A stretch of 40,995 nucleotides of DNA from an uncultured Collinsella sp. (GTDB lineage Bacteria > Actinomycetota > Coriobacteriia > Coriobacteriales > Coriobacteriaceae). The translations under genes were made by a program, and so were the position numbers. Under the pieces are notes generated by a model. It worked only from the letters and a program-made list of their open reading frames with translations. It was not told the DNA's origin and did not search any database. Of this stretch, positions 16,191 through 24,533 are shown in pieces. The stretch covers positions 1 to 40,995 of the forward strand of contig CABUTN010000014.1 of assembly GCA_902494565.1 (NCBI GenBank). The letters run 5' to 3'. The first letter of the stretch is position 1, and every line of letters starts with the position of its first letter.

Positions 16191-16233
16191 AAAAAGAGGG
16201 AGACCCTTGAATCCTAAAACTCAAGTGCCTCCC
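16191..16233 (-). terminator. Terminator between rpmA and obgE
   Basis: On the minus strand GGGAG...CTTGA and TCAAG...CTCCC pair around a small internal mismatch, and TCTTTTTG follows. It lies between the rpmA stop and the obgE ribosome binding site. It probably lets rplU-rpmA be expressed much more strongly than obgE. Confidence 0.75.
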
Positions 16234-16258
16234 ACATATGTGCTCTATGAAGGGTGAA

Positions 16259-16516
16259 TTACGCGTTCGCGAGCGGGCGTACGCTGACCCTGTGCTTGAT
16301 ACCCTTGTGGAACTCAACGGTACCGTCGACCAGCGCGAACAGCGTGTCGTCCTTACCACGGCCAACGTTCTCACCCGGGTGGATGTGCGTGCCGTGCTGA
16401 CGGACGAGAATCGTGCCCGTGGTTACCGTCTGGCCGGCATAGCGCTTCGTGCCAAGGCGCTGACCGCGGGAGTCACGGCCATTACGGGAGGAACCGAGTC
16501 CTTTTTTGTGTGCCAT
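16259..16516 (-). CDS. rpmA: 50S ribosomal protein L27
   Basis: L27 reaches toward the peptidyl-transferase centre with its N-terminus. The 85-residue protein has MAHKKGLGSSRNGRDSRGQRLG, here in two overlapping conserved parts, then ILVRQHGTHIHPGENVGRGKDDTLFAL. The N-terminus lacks the cleaved Firmicutes-type extension, as expected outside that phylum. It follows rplU by about 33 nt and is followed by a terminator. Confidence 0.97.
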   Translation of the reverse strand: MAHKKGLGSSRNGRDSRGQRLGTKRYAGQTVTTGTILVRQHGTHIHPGENVGRGKDDTLFALVDGTVEFHKGIKHRVSVRPLANA

Positions 16517-16549
16517 TGTGTATACCTACTCTTTCGTTACGAGTGTAAT

Positions 16550-16924
16550 CTACTCGGCGACGGGAGCCTCGGCAACAGCCTCAGCCTCTGCCTTGACAGC
16601 CTTCTTGGCGCGGGAGGTAGCCTGAACCTTCACGATCTTCAGCTTGGTGAGCTGCTGACGGTGACCCTTCAGACGACGATAGCGCTTGCGCTTGTGGAAC
16701 TTGAAGACCAGCTGCTTCTCGCCCTTGAACTGCTCAACGATCTGAGCGGTAACCTTGGCCTTGGCCAGCTTGTCGGGATCGGTGACGATCTTCTTACCAT
16801 CGTTGAGGAAGATAACCGGCAGGGTGACCTTGTCGCCCTCATTGCCCTCGATCTTCTCGACGGTGATGACATCGTCGGTGGCGACCTTGTACTGCTTGCC
16901 GCCCGTGTTAACGATTGCGTACAT
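16550..16924 (-). CDS. rplU: 50S ribosomal protein L21
   Basis: Large-subunit protein binding 23S rRNA with L20. The conserved start MYAIVNTGGKQYKV, then VIFLNDGKKIVTDP, VVEQFKGEKQLVFKFHKRKRYRRLKGHRQQLTKLKI-type region (in pieces) and an Ala/Glu tail identify it. I place the start at ATG 16924 (124 residues). GAAGGGC lies just upstream, whereas an earlier ATG at 16945 would put that Shine-Dalgarno inside the coding region. It heads the rplU-rpmA unit behind a near-consensus promoter. Confidence 0.97.
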   Translation of the reverse strand: MYAIVNTGGKQYKVATDDVITVEKIEGNEGDKVTLPVIFLNDGKKIVTDPDKLAKAKVTAQIVEQFKGEKQLVFKFHKRKRYRRLKGHRQQLTKLKIVKVQATSRAKKAVKAEAEAVAEAPVAE

Positions 16925-16966
16925 GTTTACTTGCCCTTCATGCATCAGTTAGTGCAACAGCCGAAT

Positions 16967-16995
16967 ATAGTAGCAGGCGAAAATACCCCCGTCAA
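16967..16995 (-). promoter_or_regulatory. Promoter of rplU-rpmA
   Basis: On the minus strand TTGACG (-35, 16990-16995) is 17 bp from TACTAT (-10, 16967-16972). The -35 overlaps the last bases of the preceding TIGR03936 gene. Transcription should start about 35 nt before the rplU ATG. Confidence 0.75.
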
Positions 16996-17804
16996 CGAGT
17001 ATGTGGAGCAAATCCACAAGTTCGCACAGGTATGGGGCTGACGAGTCGGCCCTCGTCGTCCTCGCATGCTTGATTCTGACGCTCGACATCGTAGGAGCAG
17101 ATGGTCACGAGGTCTTGCATACCGGTGGAAACAATAGGTGCATCCACGCCCGGGGTCAAGCCCTGCAACAAAACATCAGCAGCGGAAAGCAAAATTTCCG
17201 GACGCATGGAGCCCTCGTTGTCGGCATGGGTGTCGAGCATGAGTACCAAATGGTCCGGGCGCTCCCCCGCCGTGAGCTCATAGCCCACGAGCGTGTGATC
17301 CAAATCCAAGCGCTTGCTCTTTTTGCCGCGCGCGTAGTCGATGCCGTGGCCCGCGCGCAGCGTGTCGATCGCACGGCGCACCTCGTCGGCGCTTACGGGC
17401 GCCTCGGGATCCAAGTGCAGGTCGATGCGATACGACAAGCGCGTGAGCTGCGCCGTCAAGGCCGGCGTGCGCACGTCGATGTACGCCGCCTCGATGGGTG
17501 CCAGATCGGCCGGAGACGCCGCAGCCAGGCGCCCAAACGCCTCGTCGAGCGCCACGAACTCGGTCATAAACAGGTCATACCACTCGCAGGTCGACGACGT
17601 GCCCACCGGTAGCGCCGAAGAGAAGCCAACGCGCATGTGCGGAGAGAAGCCCTGCGTGACGGCATAGGGAAGTCCCGCACGGCGCACGATGCGCTCAATG
17701 GTATGGATTACTTCGAGATGGCCCAGGTACTTAAGGCGATCGCGCTTGCCATAGCGAACACGAAGCCTAAAGAGCGAGGGGTTGTCGGTCAGGCGCTCAC
17801 TCAT
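16992..17804 (-). CDS. TIGR03936 family radical SAM-associated protein (DUF2344)
   Basis: A 270-residue protein of the DUF2344 family, a conserved partner of TIGR03960 radical SAM proteins. Its reaction is not established. The N-terminus RLRVRYGKRDRLKYLGHLEVIHTIERIVRRAGLP contains the family motif around the Leu-Gly-His. GFSPHMRVGFSSALPVGTSSTCEWYDL follows. These stretches resemble RNA-modification-associated proteins, which is only suggestive. The ATG overlaps the TGA of the upstream radical SAM gene by 4 nt, so the two are translated together. In many Clostridia and Actinobacteria the pair appears separately or fused, and often lies near rng and rplU, as it does here. Confidence 0.92.
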   Translation of the reverse strand: MSERLTDNPSLFRLRVRYGKRDRLKYLGHLEVIHTIERIVRRAGLPYAVTQGFSPHMRVGFSSALPVGTSSTCEWYDLFMTEFVALDEAFGRLAAASPADLAPIEAAYIDVRTPALTAQLTRLSYRIDLHLDPEAPVSADEVRRAIDTLRAGHGIDYARGKKSKRLDLDHTLVGYELTAGERPDHLVLMLDTHADNEGSMRPEILLSAADVLLQGLTPGVDAPIVSTGMQDLVTICSYDVERQNQACEDDEGRLVSPIPVRTCGFAPHTR

Positions 17805-19678
17805 GCGCGATCACCCATCAATACATTCTTGGCGTGGAGCGTGGGACAGATCCCGCAGCCGGTGCACGACGTGCGGGTGCAGTCGGGAGTCGTGACGCCC
17901 TCGAGCGAGCGACGGTACTCGCGCTCGAGAAAGCCGCGTGTGCAGCCGGGGCTCACGTGCTCCCACGGCAGGCGCCAGTCCAACTCGTAGGGCAGGTGCA
18001 CGAGCTCATTGAGGTCGATGCCGTTTTTGGCAGCAGCCTCCTTCCAGTTATCGAGCGAGAAATGCTCTACCCAGGCGTCAAAGCGAGAGCCCGAGCGCCA
18101 AGCGTCGATGATGACGGGCGTCATGTCGCGACCGGCGCGGGACAGCGCGGCCTCGATGAGCGAAGTCTCGGCATCGTGGTAATGCACGCGGACGGCACGG
18201 TTGCGAACGCTCGTGATAAGCAGCTTCTGGCGACGCTTGACGTCGTCGTAGTCGAGCTGCGGGCACCACTGGAACGGCGTGGCAGCCTTGGGGATAAAGA
18301 CCGAAACCGAGATGGACACCGAGATCGAGCCGCGACGAGCCTTGGGCACCACGGAACGACCGAGCTCCAGCACGTGATCGGCCAGATTGGCGATGGCCAC
18401 GATGTCCTCGTCGCGCTCGCCGGGAAGGCCCATCATAAAGTAGAGCTTCATACGGTTCCAGCCGGCCTCGAAGGCCGCCTTGGCCGCACGGTCCAAGTCC
18501 TCCTCGGTCACGTTCTTGTTAATGATGTCGCGCATGCGCTGGCTGCCGGCCTCGGGCGCGAACGTCAGGCCGCCCTTCTTTTCGCCGGCGACCGACTCGG
18601 CCATATCCACGCCAAACGAATCCAGGCGCTGCGACGGAATAGACACGCGAATACCCGTATCCTCCAGGCGACGGTTGAGCCTGCCGAGCACGTCGCGAAT
18701 GCAGGAGTGGTCGGTCGTGGAGAGCGAGGTCAGCGACACCTCGTCATAGCCGGTCTTTTCCAGACCCCGAATTACCGACGAGACGATCTGGTCGGCCGAG
18801 CGCTCGTGCACCGGGCGATACGTCATACCGGCTTGGCAAAAACGACAGCCGCGGGCGCAGCCGCGCAGGATCTCGATAGACAGGCGGTCGTGGACCAGCT
18901 GCGCATAGGGTACACACGACTGCGACAGCGGATTGGTGGCGCCGAAATCCTCGACGACGCGCTTGTAGACCACGGTCGGCGCATCCTTGCCCTCACGCGG
19001 CACGGTGTAGCCATGCGGCGAGCAGGGCTCGTCGTGACGAACCTCATAGAGCGACGGCACGTAGTTGCCGGCAATGGATGCAAGCTGCTCGACAATCTGC
19101 GCGCGCGGGACCCCTTCGTCACGCAGGCGGCGATGCAGCTGGCAGGTCTCGAGCAGCGATTCCTCACCCTCACCGATGAGGATGGCATCGAAGAAGGCCG
19201 CGTACGGCTCGGGGTTGTACACCGAGGGGCCGCCGGCGATGATAATGGGGTCGTCCTCGGTGCGGTCAGCCGCTAACAGCGGAATACCCGCGAGGTCGAG
19301 TGCCTCGAGGAAGTTCGTCACCGCCATCTCGTGCGGCACATGCAGGCCGACGATATCAAACGAAGCAACCGGCGCTGCACCCTCGAGCGAGAGCAGCGGA
19401 ATGCCTGCCTCGCGCATGGCGTCACCCATATCGGGCCACGGCACATAGCCGCGCTCGCAGGAGATGCCCTCGGCCTGGTTAAGGATGTTGTAGAGGATGG
19501 CGATGCCCTGGTTGGGCAGACCGACCTCGTACACATCCGGGTAGATCAGGCAGCAACGGTAGTCGGCATCGGCCTTGGAAAGCGTGCCCCACTCGTGATC
19601 GATATAGCGGCTCGGTTTCTCGACCTTGGCGAGCAGCGGCTCAATTAAATGAAAACAGTCTTGGTATGCAACGCGCAA
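17801..19678 (-). CDS. TIGR03960 family B12-binding radical SAM protein
   Basis: A 625-residue radical SAM protein with an N-terminal cobalamin-binding-like domain (LIYPDVYEVGLPNQGIAILYNILN, GLHVPHEMAVTN). The 4Fe-4S cluster motif CARGCRFCQAG (CxxxCxxC) lies near residue 273. FAPEAGSQRMRDIINKNVTEEDL and YFMMGLPGERDEDIVAIANL follow, as in the MiaB/B12 radical SAM branch. A second Cys cluster near the C-terminus (CTRTSCTGCGIC) could hold another Fe-S centre. The start is TTG at 19678, with AGGGG overlapping the upstream stop. Its substrate is unknown. Coupling to DUF2344 and the neighbourhood of ribosomal protein genes hint at RNA or translation, but this is inference. Confidence 0.9.
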   Translation of the reverse strand: MRVAYQDCFHLIEPLLAKVEKPSRYIDHEWGTLSKADADYRCCLIYPDVYEVGLPNQGIAILYNILNQAEGISCERGYVPWPDMGDAMREAGIPLLSLEGAAPVASFDIVGLHVPHEMAVTNFLEALDLAGIPLLAADRTEDDPIIIAGGPSVYNPEPYAAFFDAILIGEGEESLLETCQLHRRLRDEGVPRAQIVEQLASIAGNYVPSLYEVRHDEPCSPHGYTVPREGKDAPTVVYKRVVEDFGATNPLSQSCVPYAQLVHDRLSIEILRGCARGCRFCQAGMTYRPVHERSADQIVSSVIRGLEKTGYDEVSLTSLSTTDHSCIRDVLGRLNRRLEDTGIRVSIPSQRLDSFGVDMAESVAGEKKGGLTFAPEAGSQRMRDIINKNVTEEDLDRAAKAAFEAGWNRMKLYFMMGLPGERDEDIVAIANLADHVLELGRSVVPKARRGSISVSISVSVFIPKAATPFQWCPQLDYDDVKRRQKLLITSVRNRAVRVHYHDAETSLIEAALSRAGRDMTPVIIDAWRSGSRFDAWVEHFSLDNWKEAAAKNGIDLNELVHLPYELDWRLPWEHVSPGCTRGFLEREYRRSLEGVTTPDCTRTSCTGCGICPTLHAKNVLMGDRA

Positions 19679-19688
19679 CGGAAAACCC

Positions 19689-20618
19689 CTAAGCAGCGAT
19701 ATCGGATGCGTCCTGATAGGACGCCATAGGACGGGTAGCGCCCGCGACCGTGGTCACCAGATCGCGAACGCGGGAGAACGTGGCAGTGACCGCCTCGTTG
19801 GCACGGCTGTAGTCGACATCGCGCTCGTAGAGCGAAACGAGCGCACGGCCCATGCCATAGGTGCCCGCGGCGGCAGTGAGCGCCTTGACGGCAAACCCAA
19901 TATGAGGCGTCTGCTTGACGAGCGCGCGGGTGACCGCGCGGATCACAAGACCGCCGGCAAGCACGCCCGCGACCTCGTAGCCGCGCTCGGGCTTAATGCC
20001 GCGTCCAAAGACGGCAGCGAGCTCAAAGAGCATGCCCACCTGCGCCAGCGCCATAACGGGATAATCGGCGCCCGGCAAAAACGCCAGCGCACCGGTCGCC
20101 ATATTGGTGAGCGCGCACGAGGTGATGATACGATTGGCCGCCGCGATGCGCATGAAGGCAAAGTTCGCCGCAAAAGCCGTTTCCTTATCGGTGCGATCGA
20201 GAATCCAGCGGGCAAGCGTCTCGAGCAGATACGTCTTATCGGTTGCCGCTACCACGCCGAGCATGGGCGTGGACTCGTCGATAAACGGCACCTCCACAGC
20301 AGACTCGGCAAGCACGCACACGGGCGCGCCGGCGATCACGAGCTCCTGCACGGCACTCTCCAAGCGGTCGGAACCACACGAGAGCACCAGCACCACATCG
20401 GTATCGGTCTTTGGAGCAATTCGCTCCTCCCCCAGACGCTCGACGCGCACAATGCCCGAGGTCGTCTGCGGCACAAAGGCGTCACGCACCGTCTCGGCCA
20501 GAAAGCGCGAGGCGGACGAATCCAGATAGACCGAGACGCGCACCGGCGTATCGGAATCCTTCTTAACGGACGCGCCCATCTTAAAAGCGCGGGTCAGCTT
20601 ATCTACGGGAATTTTCAT
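19689..20618 (-). CDS. Uncharacterised protein with DUF697-like C-terminal region
   Basis: I do not recognise a named gene. The 309-residue protein has an N-terminal half of alternating beta-alpha character. This includes VRVSVYLDSSASRFL, DVVLVLSCGSDRLESAVQ and APVCVLAESAVEVPFID, which resembles a Rossmann or GTPase-like fold. No P-loop or other G motifs are present. The C-terminal half is hydrophobic and Ala/Gly-rich, with ANRIITSCALTNMATGAL, LPGADYPVMALAQVGMLFEL, and two further amphipathic or membrane-prone stretches. That pattern fits DUF697, often fused to GTPases. The ATG has GGAGGGG upstream. It sits 18 nt after rodA and before the TIGR03960 gene, so it may be cotranscribed with the rod-shape cluster. 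Confidence 0.8.
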   Translation of the reverse strand: MKIPVDKLTRAFKMGASVKKDSDTPVRVSVYLDSSASRFLAETVRDAFVPQTTSGIVRVERLGEERIAPKTDTDVVLVLSCGSDRLESAVQELVIAGAPVCVLAESAVEVPFIDESTPMLGVVAATDKTYLLETLARWILDRTDKETAFAANFAFMRIAAANRIITSCALTNMATGALAFLPGADYPVMALAQVGMLFELAAVFGRGIKPERGYEVAGVLAGGLVIRAVTRALVKQTPHIGFAVKALTAAAGTYGMGRALVSLYERDVDYSRANEAVTATFSRVRDLVTTVAGATRPMASYQDASDIAA

Positions 20619-20636
20619 AACAAACCCCTCCAGCGG

Positions 20637-21863
20637 TTACGCGGCGCCCGAACGATGCCGCCATATGGATTGTACGATACCCACCGTCAGCAGTTGGATC
20701 ATCATCGAAGACGAACCAAAGCTAATAAACGGTAGCGGAATACCGGTAATCGGCATCATGCCGATGCACATGCCGATGTTCTCAAAGGTCTGGAATGCCC
20801 ACATGCCGACGATACCTACGCACGACAGACGCAGGAACAGCGACTCACACTTAAAGGCGACGCGAATCGTCGAAAAGATCAGCAGCACGTAGAGGCACAG
20901 GAGAAAAAAGGAACCGCAAAAACCAAAGGTCTCGGACAGGAAGGCGAAGACGAAGTCGGTGTGGAACTCAGGCAGAAAGCCGCCGGCCGACTGCGTCGCA
21001 TGGCCCAAACCCTTACCAAAGAAGCCGCCCGAGCCAACGGCGATAAGCGACTGCTGCAGGTTGTAGGCATCGTCCGAATCGGCATTATCGGGGTCGATAA
21101 AGACCGTCAGACGGTTCATCTGATACTGCTTGATGAGCACATCGTGGCCGAGCAACGAATCAAAGACCGAATCGAGCGCCAGAACGAGGGCCACCAGGCC
21201 CACGAGCAGGGCCAGAGTCGACAGCACCCATTCGCGGCGTGCACCGCTCATACAAATGACGATGGCGCCCGAAACAAGCACGACCAGGCCCGAGCCCAGG
21301 TCGCCCATGGCAACGACGGCCAAAAACGGAATGGACAGCATGCCGCAGAGCTTGACGTAGTCGCGAACGGTATCGATGCGACCGTTATACTGCGAGCCAA
21401 GCGTAGCAATAAAGAAGATGGTGATGAGCTTGGCAAGCTCAACCGGCTGGAATGTCAAGCCGATACCGGGAATCTTGATCCAGCCCGTCATGCCCAGACC
21501 GCCTGTATAGGACAGACCCGGAATCTTGGGCGAGAGGATCACGATCAGGTCGATGACGAGCAACGCCGTCGAGAAATTGGAAATACCGCGCAGGTCGGTA
21601 CGCCAGACCAGCACCGCCAGCACCGCTCCGATGCCAATTCCCAGCAGATGGCGTGAGAACGAAGCGTCGGCCTTAAACTGCGAAGCCGACCAGATAATGA
21701 TGGCACCGTAGGCGACGAGAGCCACAGTAGCCACGAGCACACCGATATGCACCTTTTGGCGAAACGTGCCGCGCGAGGCCGAAAGTTGCTTGTTGACACG
21801 GTCCAGGCTGCTGCGAGAGCCGGTCTTGGTTGAACGGAACAGATCAGCCGGAGAAAAATCCAT
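20637..21863 (-). CDS. rodA: Rod shape-determining peptidoglycan glycosyltransferase RodA (FtsW/RodA/SpoVE family)
   Basis: SEDS-family polymerase that extends glycan strands from lipid II in partnership with the class B PBP encoded upstream. The 408-residue protein has about 10 hydrophobic membrane segments. Family motifs include WIKIPGIGLTFQPVELAKLITIFF (split across TM segments), GDLGSGLVVL, QQSLIAVGSGGFFGKGLG, the catalytic-region HTDFVFAFLSETFGF, and the C-terminal PITGIPLPFISFGSSSM. It has an N-terminal cytoplasmic stretch of about 40 residues rich in Ser/Arg. It lies 9 nt after mrdA, with AGGAGG before the ATG. The gene pair mrdA-rodA supports RodA rather than FtsW. Confidence 0.94.
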   Translation of the reverse strand: MDFSPADLFRSTKTGSRSSLDRVNKQLSASRGTFRQKVHIGVLVATVALVAYGAIIIWSASQFKADASFSRHLLGIGIGAVLAVLVWRTDLRGISNFSTALLVIDLIVILSPKIPGLSYTGGLGMTGWIKIPGIGLTFQPVELAKLITIFFIATLGSQYNGRIDTVRDYVKLCGMLSIPFLAVVAMGDLGSGLVVLVSGAIVICMSGARREWVLSTLALLVGLVALVLALDSVFDSLLGHDVLIKQYQMNRLTVFIDPDNADSDDAYNLQQSLIAVGSGGFFGKGLGHATQSAGGFLPEFHTDFVFAFLSETFGFCGSFFLLCLYVLLIFSTIRVAFKCESLFLRLSCVGIVGMWAFQTFENIGMCIGMMPITGIPLPFISFGSSSMMIQLLTVGIVQSIWRHRSGAA

Positions 21864-21872
21864 CGCAACCTC

Positions 21873-23942
21873 CTATCGAACCGAAGAATCGCCCGAGGCC
21901 GAAGAGGTATCGGGCTCGCCATAAATCACGCCGAGCACGTCGCGCACGACATGCATCGCGGTATCTGAGCCACCGCCGCCCTGCTCCAGGACGGTAGCGA
22001 CGACATACTTGGGGTCATCGGCCGGTGCATAGGCGCAGAACCACGCGTATTCATCCTCGCCACTTTTCTCGCCCGTGCCCGACTTGCCGTATACCTGCGG
22101 CGTCAGGGTGCCAAAGTGAGCCGCCAGGGACGTCGATGCCGTGTAAATCACGTCGTGCATGCCGTTGCGAACAAGAGCCAAATCCGAATCGCTGTTGATC
22201 TTGGCCTCCAGGCGCTTCTTCTTGCCCTTGCCGTTGTACTTATAGGCATCGCCGTCGCCATCGCGCGACACGGCAGACAAAAACACGTGAGGCACGTACT
22301 GTTTGCCGCCGTTGGCAAGACCCATATAGGCACACGCCATCTGCAGGGGCGTCACCAGGATGTCGCCCTGACCGATGGCAATGTTGGTCATATCGCCGGC
22401 ATTCCACTTGCGGTCCTCGGCAGAGGCGTCGGTGAAGTACGACTCTTTCCACTCGGCGTCGGGAATACGGCCCGCGCCTTCACTCGGCAGATCGATACCG
22501 CAGGTCTTGCCCAGGCCCCAGCGACGAAAGACCTCCTGCAGGCCCTCGGAATGCTGCTCGTCATAAAAAAACGCCTTGCCCATGTCGTAGAAGACGGGGT
22601 CGCACGAGTTGGCGATACCCGACTGCAGCGTCATGGTGCCGTGGCCGGAATGCAGCCAGCAGTACTTGCCCCACGACTTGCCCAGGCCCGTCCAATAGCC
22701 CGTGCAGTTGGTTGTCTGCGTTGAAGTGTAGGTTCCAAACTCAAGACCGGCCAGTGCCGAGAGCGGCTTGATGGTCGAGGCCGACATGTACTGTCCGCTA
22801 ATGGCGCGGTTGAGCAGCGGGTGCGAACCCTTGTCATCATTTAGCTCGGTCCACACGTCATTTGAGACGCCGCCGATAAAGACGGACGGATCAAACTTGG
22901 GCTCGCTCGCCATGCCCAGGATCTCGCCATTGTTGGGATCGAGACACACCACAGCGCCGTTGCCGGCATTGCTGTAGCCGGTGGTCTTGGCAAGCTCGAT
23001 AGCGCTCGCCAGCGCCGTCTCACAGGCCTGTTGGATCTTAAGGTCGAGCGTGAGCTTAATGTCGGAGCCGGCCTTCGCGGGCACAGCGCCGGCCTGACCG
23101 GTCACATTGCCCGATGCATCGACCTTGACGGTCTGCTCGCCACGAATACCCTGCAGCAAGTTTTCGTAGTAGCTCTCAACGCCCGCCTGGCCCACGATAT
23201 CGCCCGACTGGTACGTAATCTTGCCAGCAGAAGCATCATCATCGCCAGAGGTTTTCTTATTCTGGGCCTCGAGCTGCTCGGAGGTAATGGTGCCGGTATA
23301 GCCCAAGATATGGCATGCCGTCTCGCCATATGGATACTGACGCTCGGTACGCTCGGCAATCTTGACGCCCGGGAACTCGCCGGCATGCTCCTGAATATAG
23401 GCAACCGTGGAGCGACGGACGTCCGTCGCGATGGTATGCAGGCTCTGAGCGCCCTCTGTATTGTCCTGAATATTGCGAAGGACCGCCACGTAAGGCATTC
23501 CAAGCACGTTGGCAAGATGGCGAACCAGAACCTCATCCTCGGCAAGGTCGCGGTAGGCCACGACAGCAAGTGAGGGACGGTTCTGGACAAGCGCCACGCC
23601 ATTGCGGTCGAGGATGCGACCGCGCACAGCGGGTGTTGTAACGGTGCGAGTCTGATTACTATTGGCCTGCTTCTCGTAATAGTCCGATGAGACCATCTGC
23701 ATGCCCCACAGCTTGACGGCAAGCGCCGCAAACATCGCGCCCACACCCGTGGTGAGGATGGAAAAGCGGCCCTTAAAGGCGGTCGACGCGGTATTGCCCT
23801 CGCCCTCGGTGGCGCGCGGGGCCGTTCCATGCTGCGTATCGTAGGTAAAACGGGAATCGCCACGACGCATGACGACCAGCGCGACCACGATGGCCACAAC
23901 CAGCACGATACCGGCGATAATAACCGTCATCTGGGAAGACAT
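21873..23942 (-). CDS. mrdA: Penicillin-binding protein 2 (elongation-specific transpeptidase)
   Basis: Class B PBP that cross-links peptidoglycan during side-wall growth with RodA and MreBCD. The 689-residue protein has the PBP dimerisation domain (TTPAVRGRILDRNG, VAYRDLAEDEV, ERQYPYGETACHILGYTG). The transpeptidase domain has SxxK as SASTIK near residue 389, SxD as NSCDPVFYD near 446 and the KSG triad as YGKSGTGEKSG. Unusually, there are two N-terminal hydrophobic segments. One lies at about residues 5-25 and is followed by MRRGDSR. The second, at about 60-82 (FSILTTGVGAMFAALAVKLW), is the canonical anchor. The ATG has GGGAGG upstream. The position between mreD and rodA is classical. Confidence 0.95.
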   Translation of the reverse strand: MSSQMTVIIAGIVLVVAIVVALVVMRRGDSRFTYDTQHGTAPRATEGEGNTASTAFKGRFSILTTGVGAMFAALAVKLWGMQMVSSDYYEKQANSNQTRTVTTPAVRGRILDRNGVALVQNRPSLAVVAYRDLAEDEVLVRHLANVLGMPYVAVLRNIQDNTEGAQSLHTIATDVRRSTVAYIQEHAGEFPGVKIAERTERQYPYGETACHILGYTGTITSEQLEAQNKKTSGDDDASAGKITYQSGDIVGQAGVESYYENLLQGIRGEQTVKVDASGNVTGQAGAVPAKAGSDIKLTLDLKIQQACETALASAIELAKTTGYSNAGNGAVVCLDPNNGEILGMASEPKFDPSVFIGGVSNDVWTELNDDKGSHPLLNRAISGQYMSASTIKPLSALAGLEFGTYTSTQTTNCTGYWTGLGKSWGKYCWLHSGHGTMTLQSGIANSCDPVFYDMGKAFFYDEQHSEGLQEVFRRWGLGKTCGIDLPSEGAGRIPDAEWKESYFTDASAEDRKWNAGDMTNIAIGQGDILVTPLQMACAYMGLANGGKQYVPHVFLSAVSRDGDGDAYKYNGKGKKKRLEAKINSDSDLALVRNGMHDVIYTASTSLAAHFGTLTPQVYGKSGTGEKSGEDEYAWFCAYAPADDPKYVVATVLEQGGGGSDTAMHVVRDVLGVIYGEPDTSSASGDSSVR

Positions 23943-23955
23943 CTACGGGCCTCCC

Positions 23956-24522
23956 CTATTTGAGCTTGCGGGTCTTGGGCTTAAAGCGCATACCCGCCTG
24001 GCGTCCGCCACGTGCGGAGAATCCATAGCCGGACTGCGGCACGACGCCGGACATCAAAAACGGAATGGCAACCAGACCCGTCAGGATCGAGGACGGCAGC
24101 GCATGGCCGAAGATCGCCACGACAAAGCTCGTCTCCAAACCCATAAACAGCAAGATGATGCTGTAGATCACATTAATGACGAGCGCAAAGGCGCCCACAG
24201 TGACGCCGCGCGCACTCGGGGTACCGCCCGTCTGACCGACGGCGCTGTGCACCAGGGCAAAAGAACCCACGGTCAGCAGGAGCGACATAACGCCCACCGG
24301 CACGGCAGCGGACAGGTCATAGAACAAGCCGCTGCAAAAACCGCACACGACGGCACGGGTCGGGTCGCCCGAGAACACGCTTAGGCACACCAGGATAATC
24401 ATGAAGTTGACGCGACCGCCCGCAATGGAGATCTGCGGTGCCAGGCCTGCCTGCAGCAGCACGCACACAATGGCGGCGATCACAAACGTGCGGGAGCTCA
24501 TCCCCTGCTCGTGTAGATCCAT
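23956..24522 (-). CDS. mreD: Rod shape-determining protein MreD
   Basis: Small integral membrane protein of the elongasome, linking MreB filaments and MreC to peptidoglycan synthases. The 188-residue product is largely hydrophobic with about five membrane segments. They include FVIAAIVCVLLQAGL, FMIILVCLSVFSGD and AVVCGFCSGLFYDLSAAVPVG, the last containing the family G-x-x-x-G-x-x-x-D pattern. A basic C-terminus (RFKPKTRKLK) faces the cytoplasm. I prefer ATG 24522 because AGGGGG lies 7 nt upstream. An ATG two codons earlier (24528) would be only 1 nt from it. It follows mreC closely and precedes mrdA by 13 nt. Confidence 0.9.
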   Translation of the reverse strand: MDLHEQGMSSRTFVIAAIVCVLLQAGLAPQISIAGGRVNFMIILVCLSVFSGDPTRAVVCGFCSGLFYDLSAAVPVGVMSLLLTVGSFALVHSAVGQTGGTPSARGVTVGAFALVINVIYSIILLFMGLETSFVVAIFGHALPSSILTGLVAIPFLMSGVVPQSGYGFSARGGRQAGMRFKPKTRKLK

Positions 24523-24533
24523 GGACATGCCCC

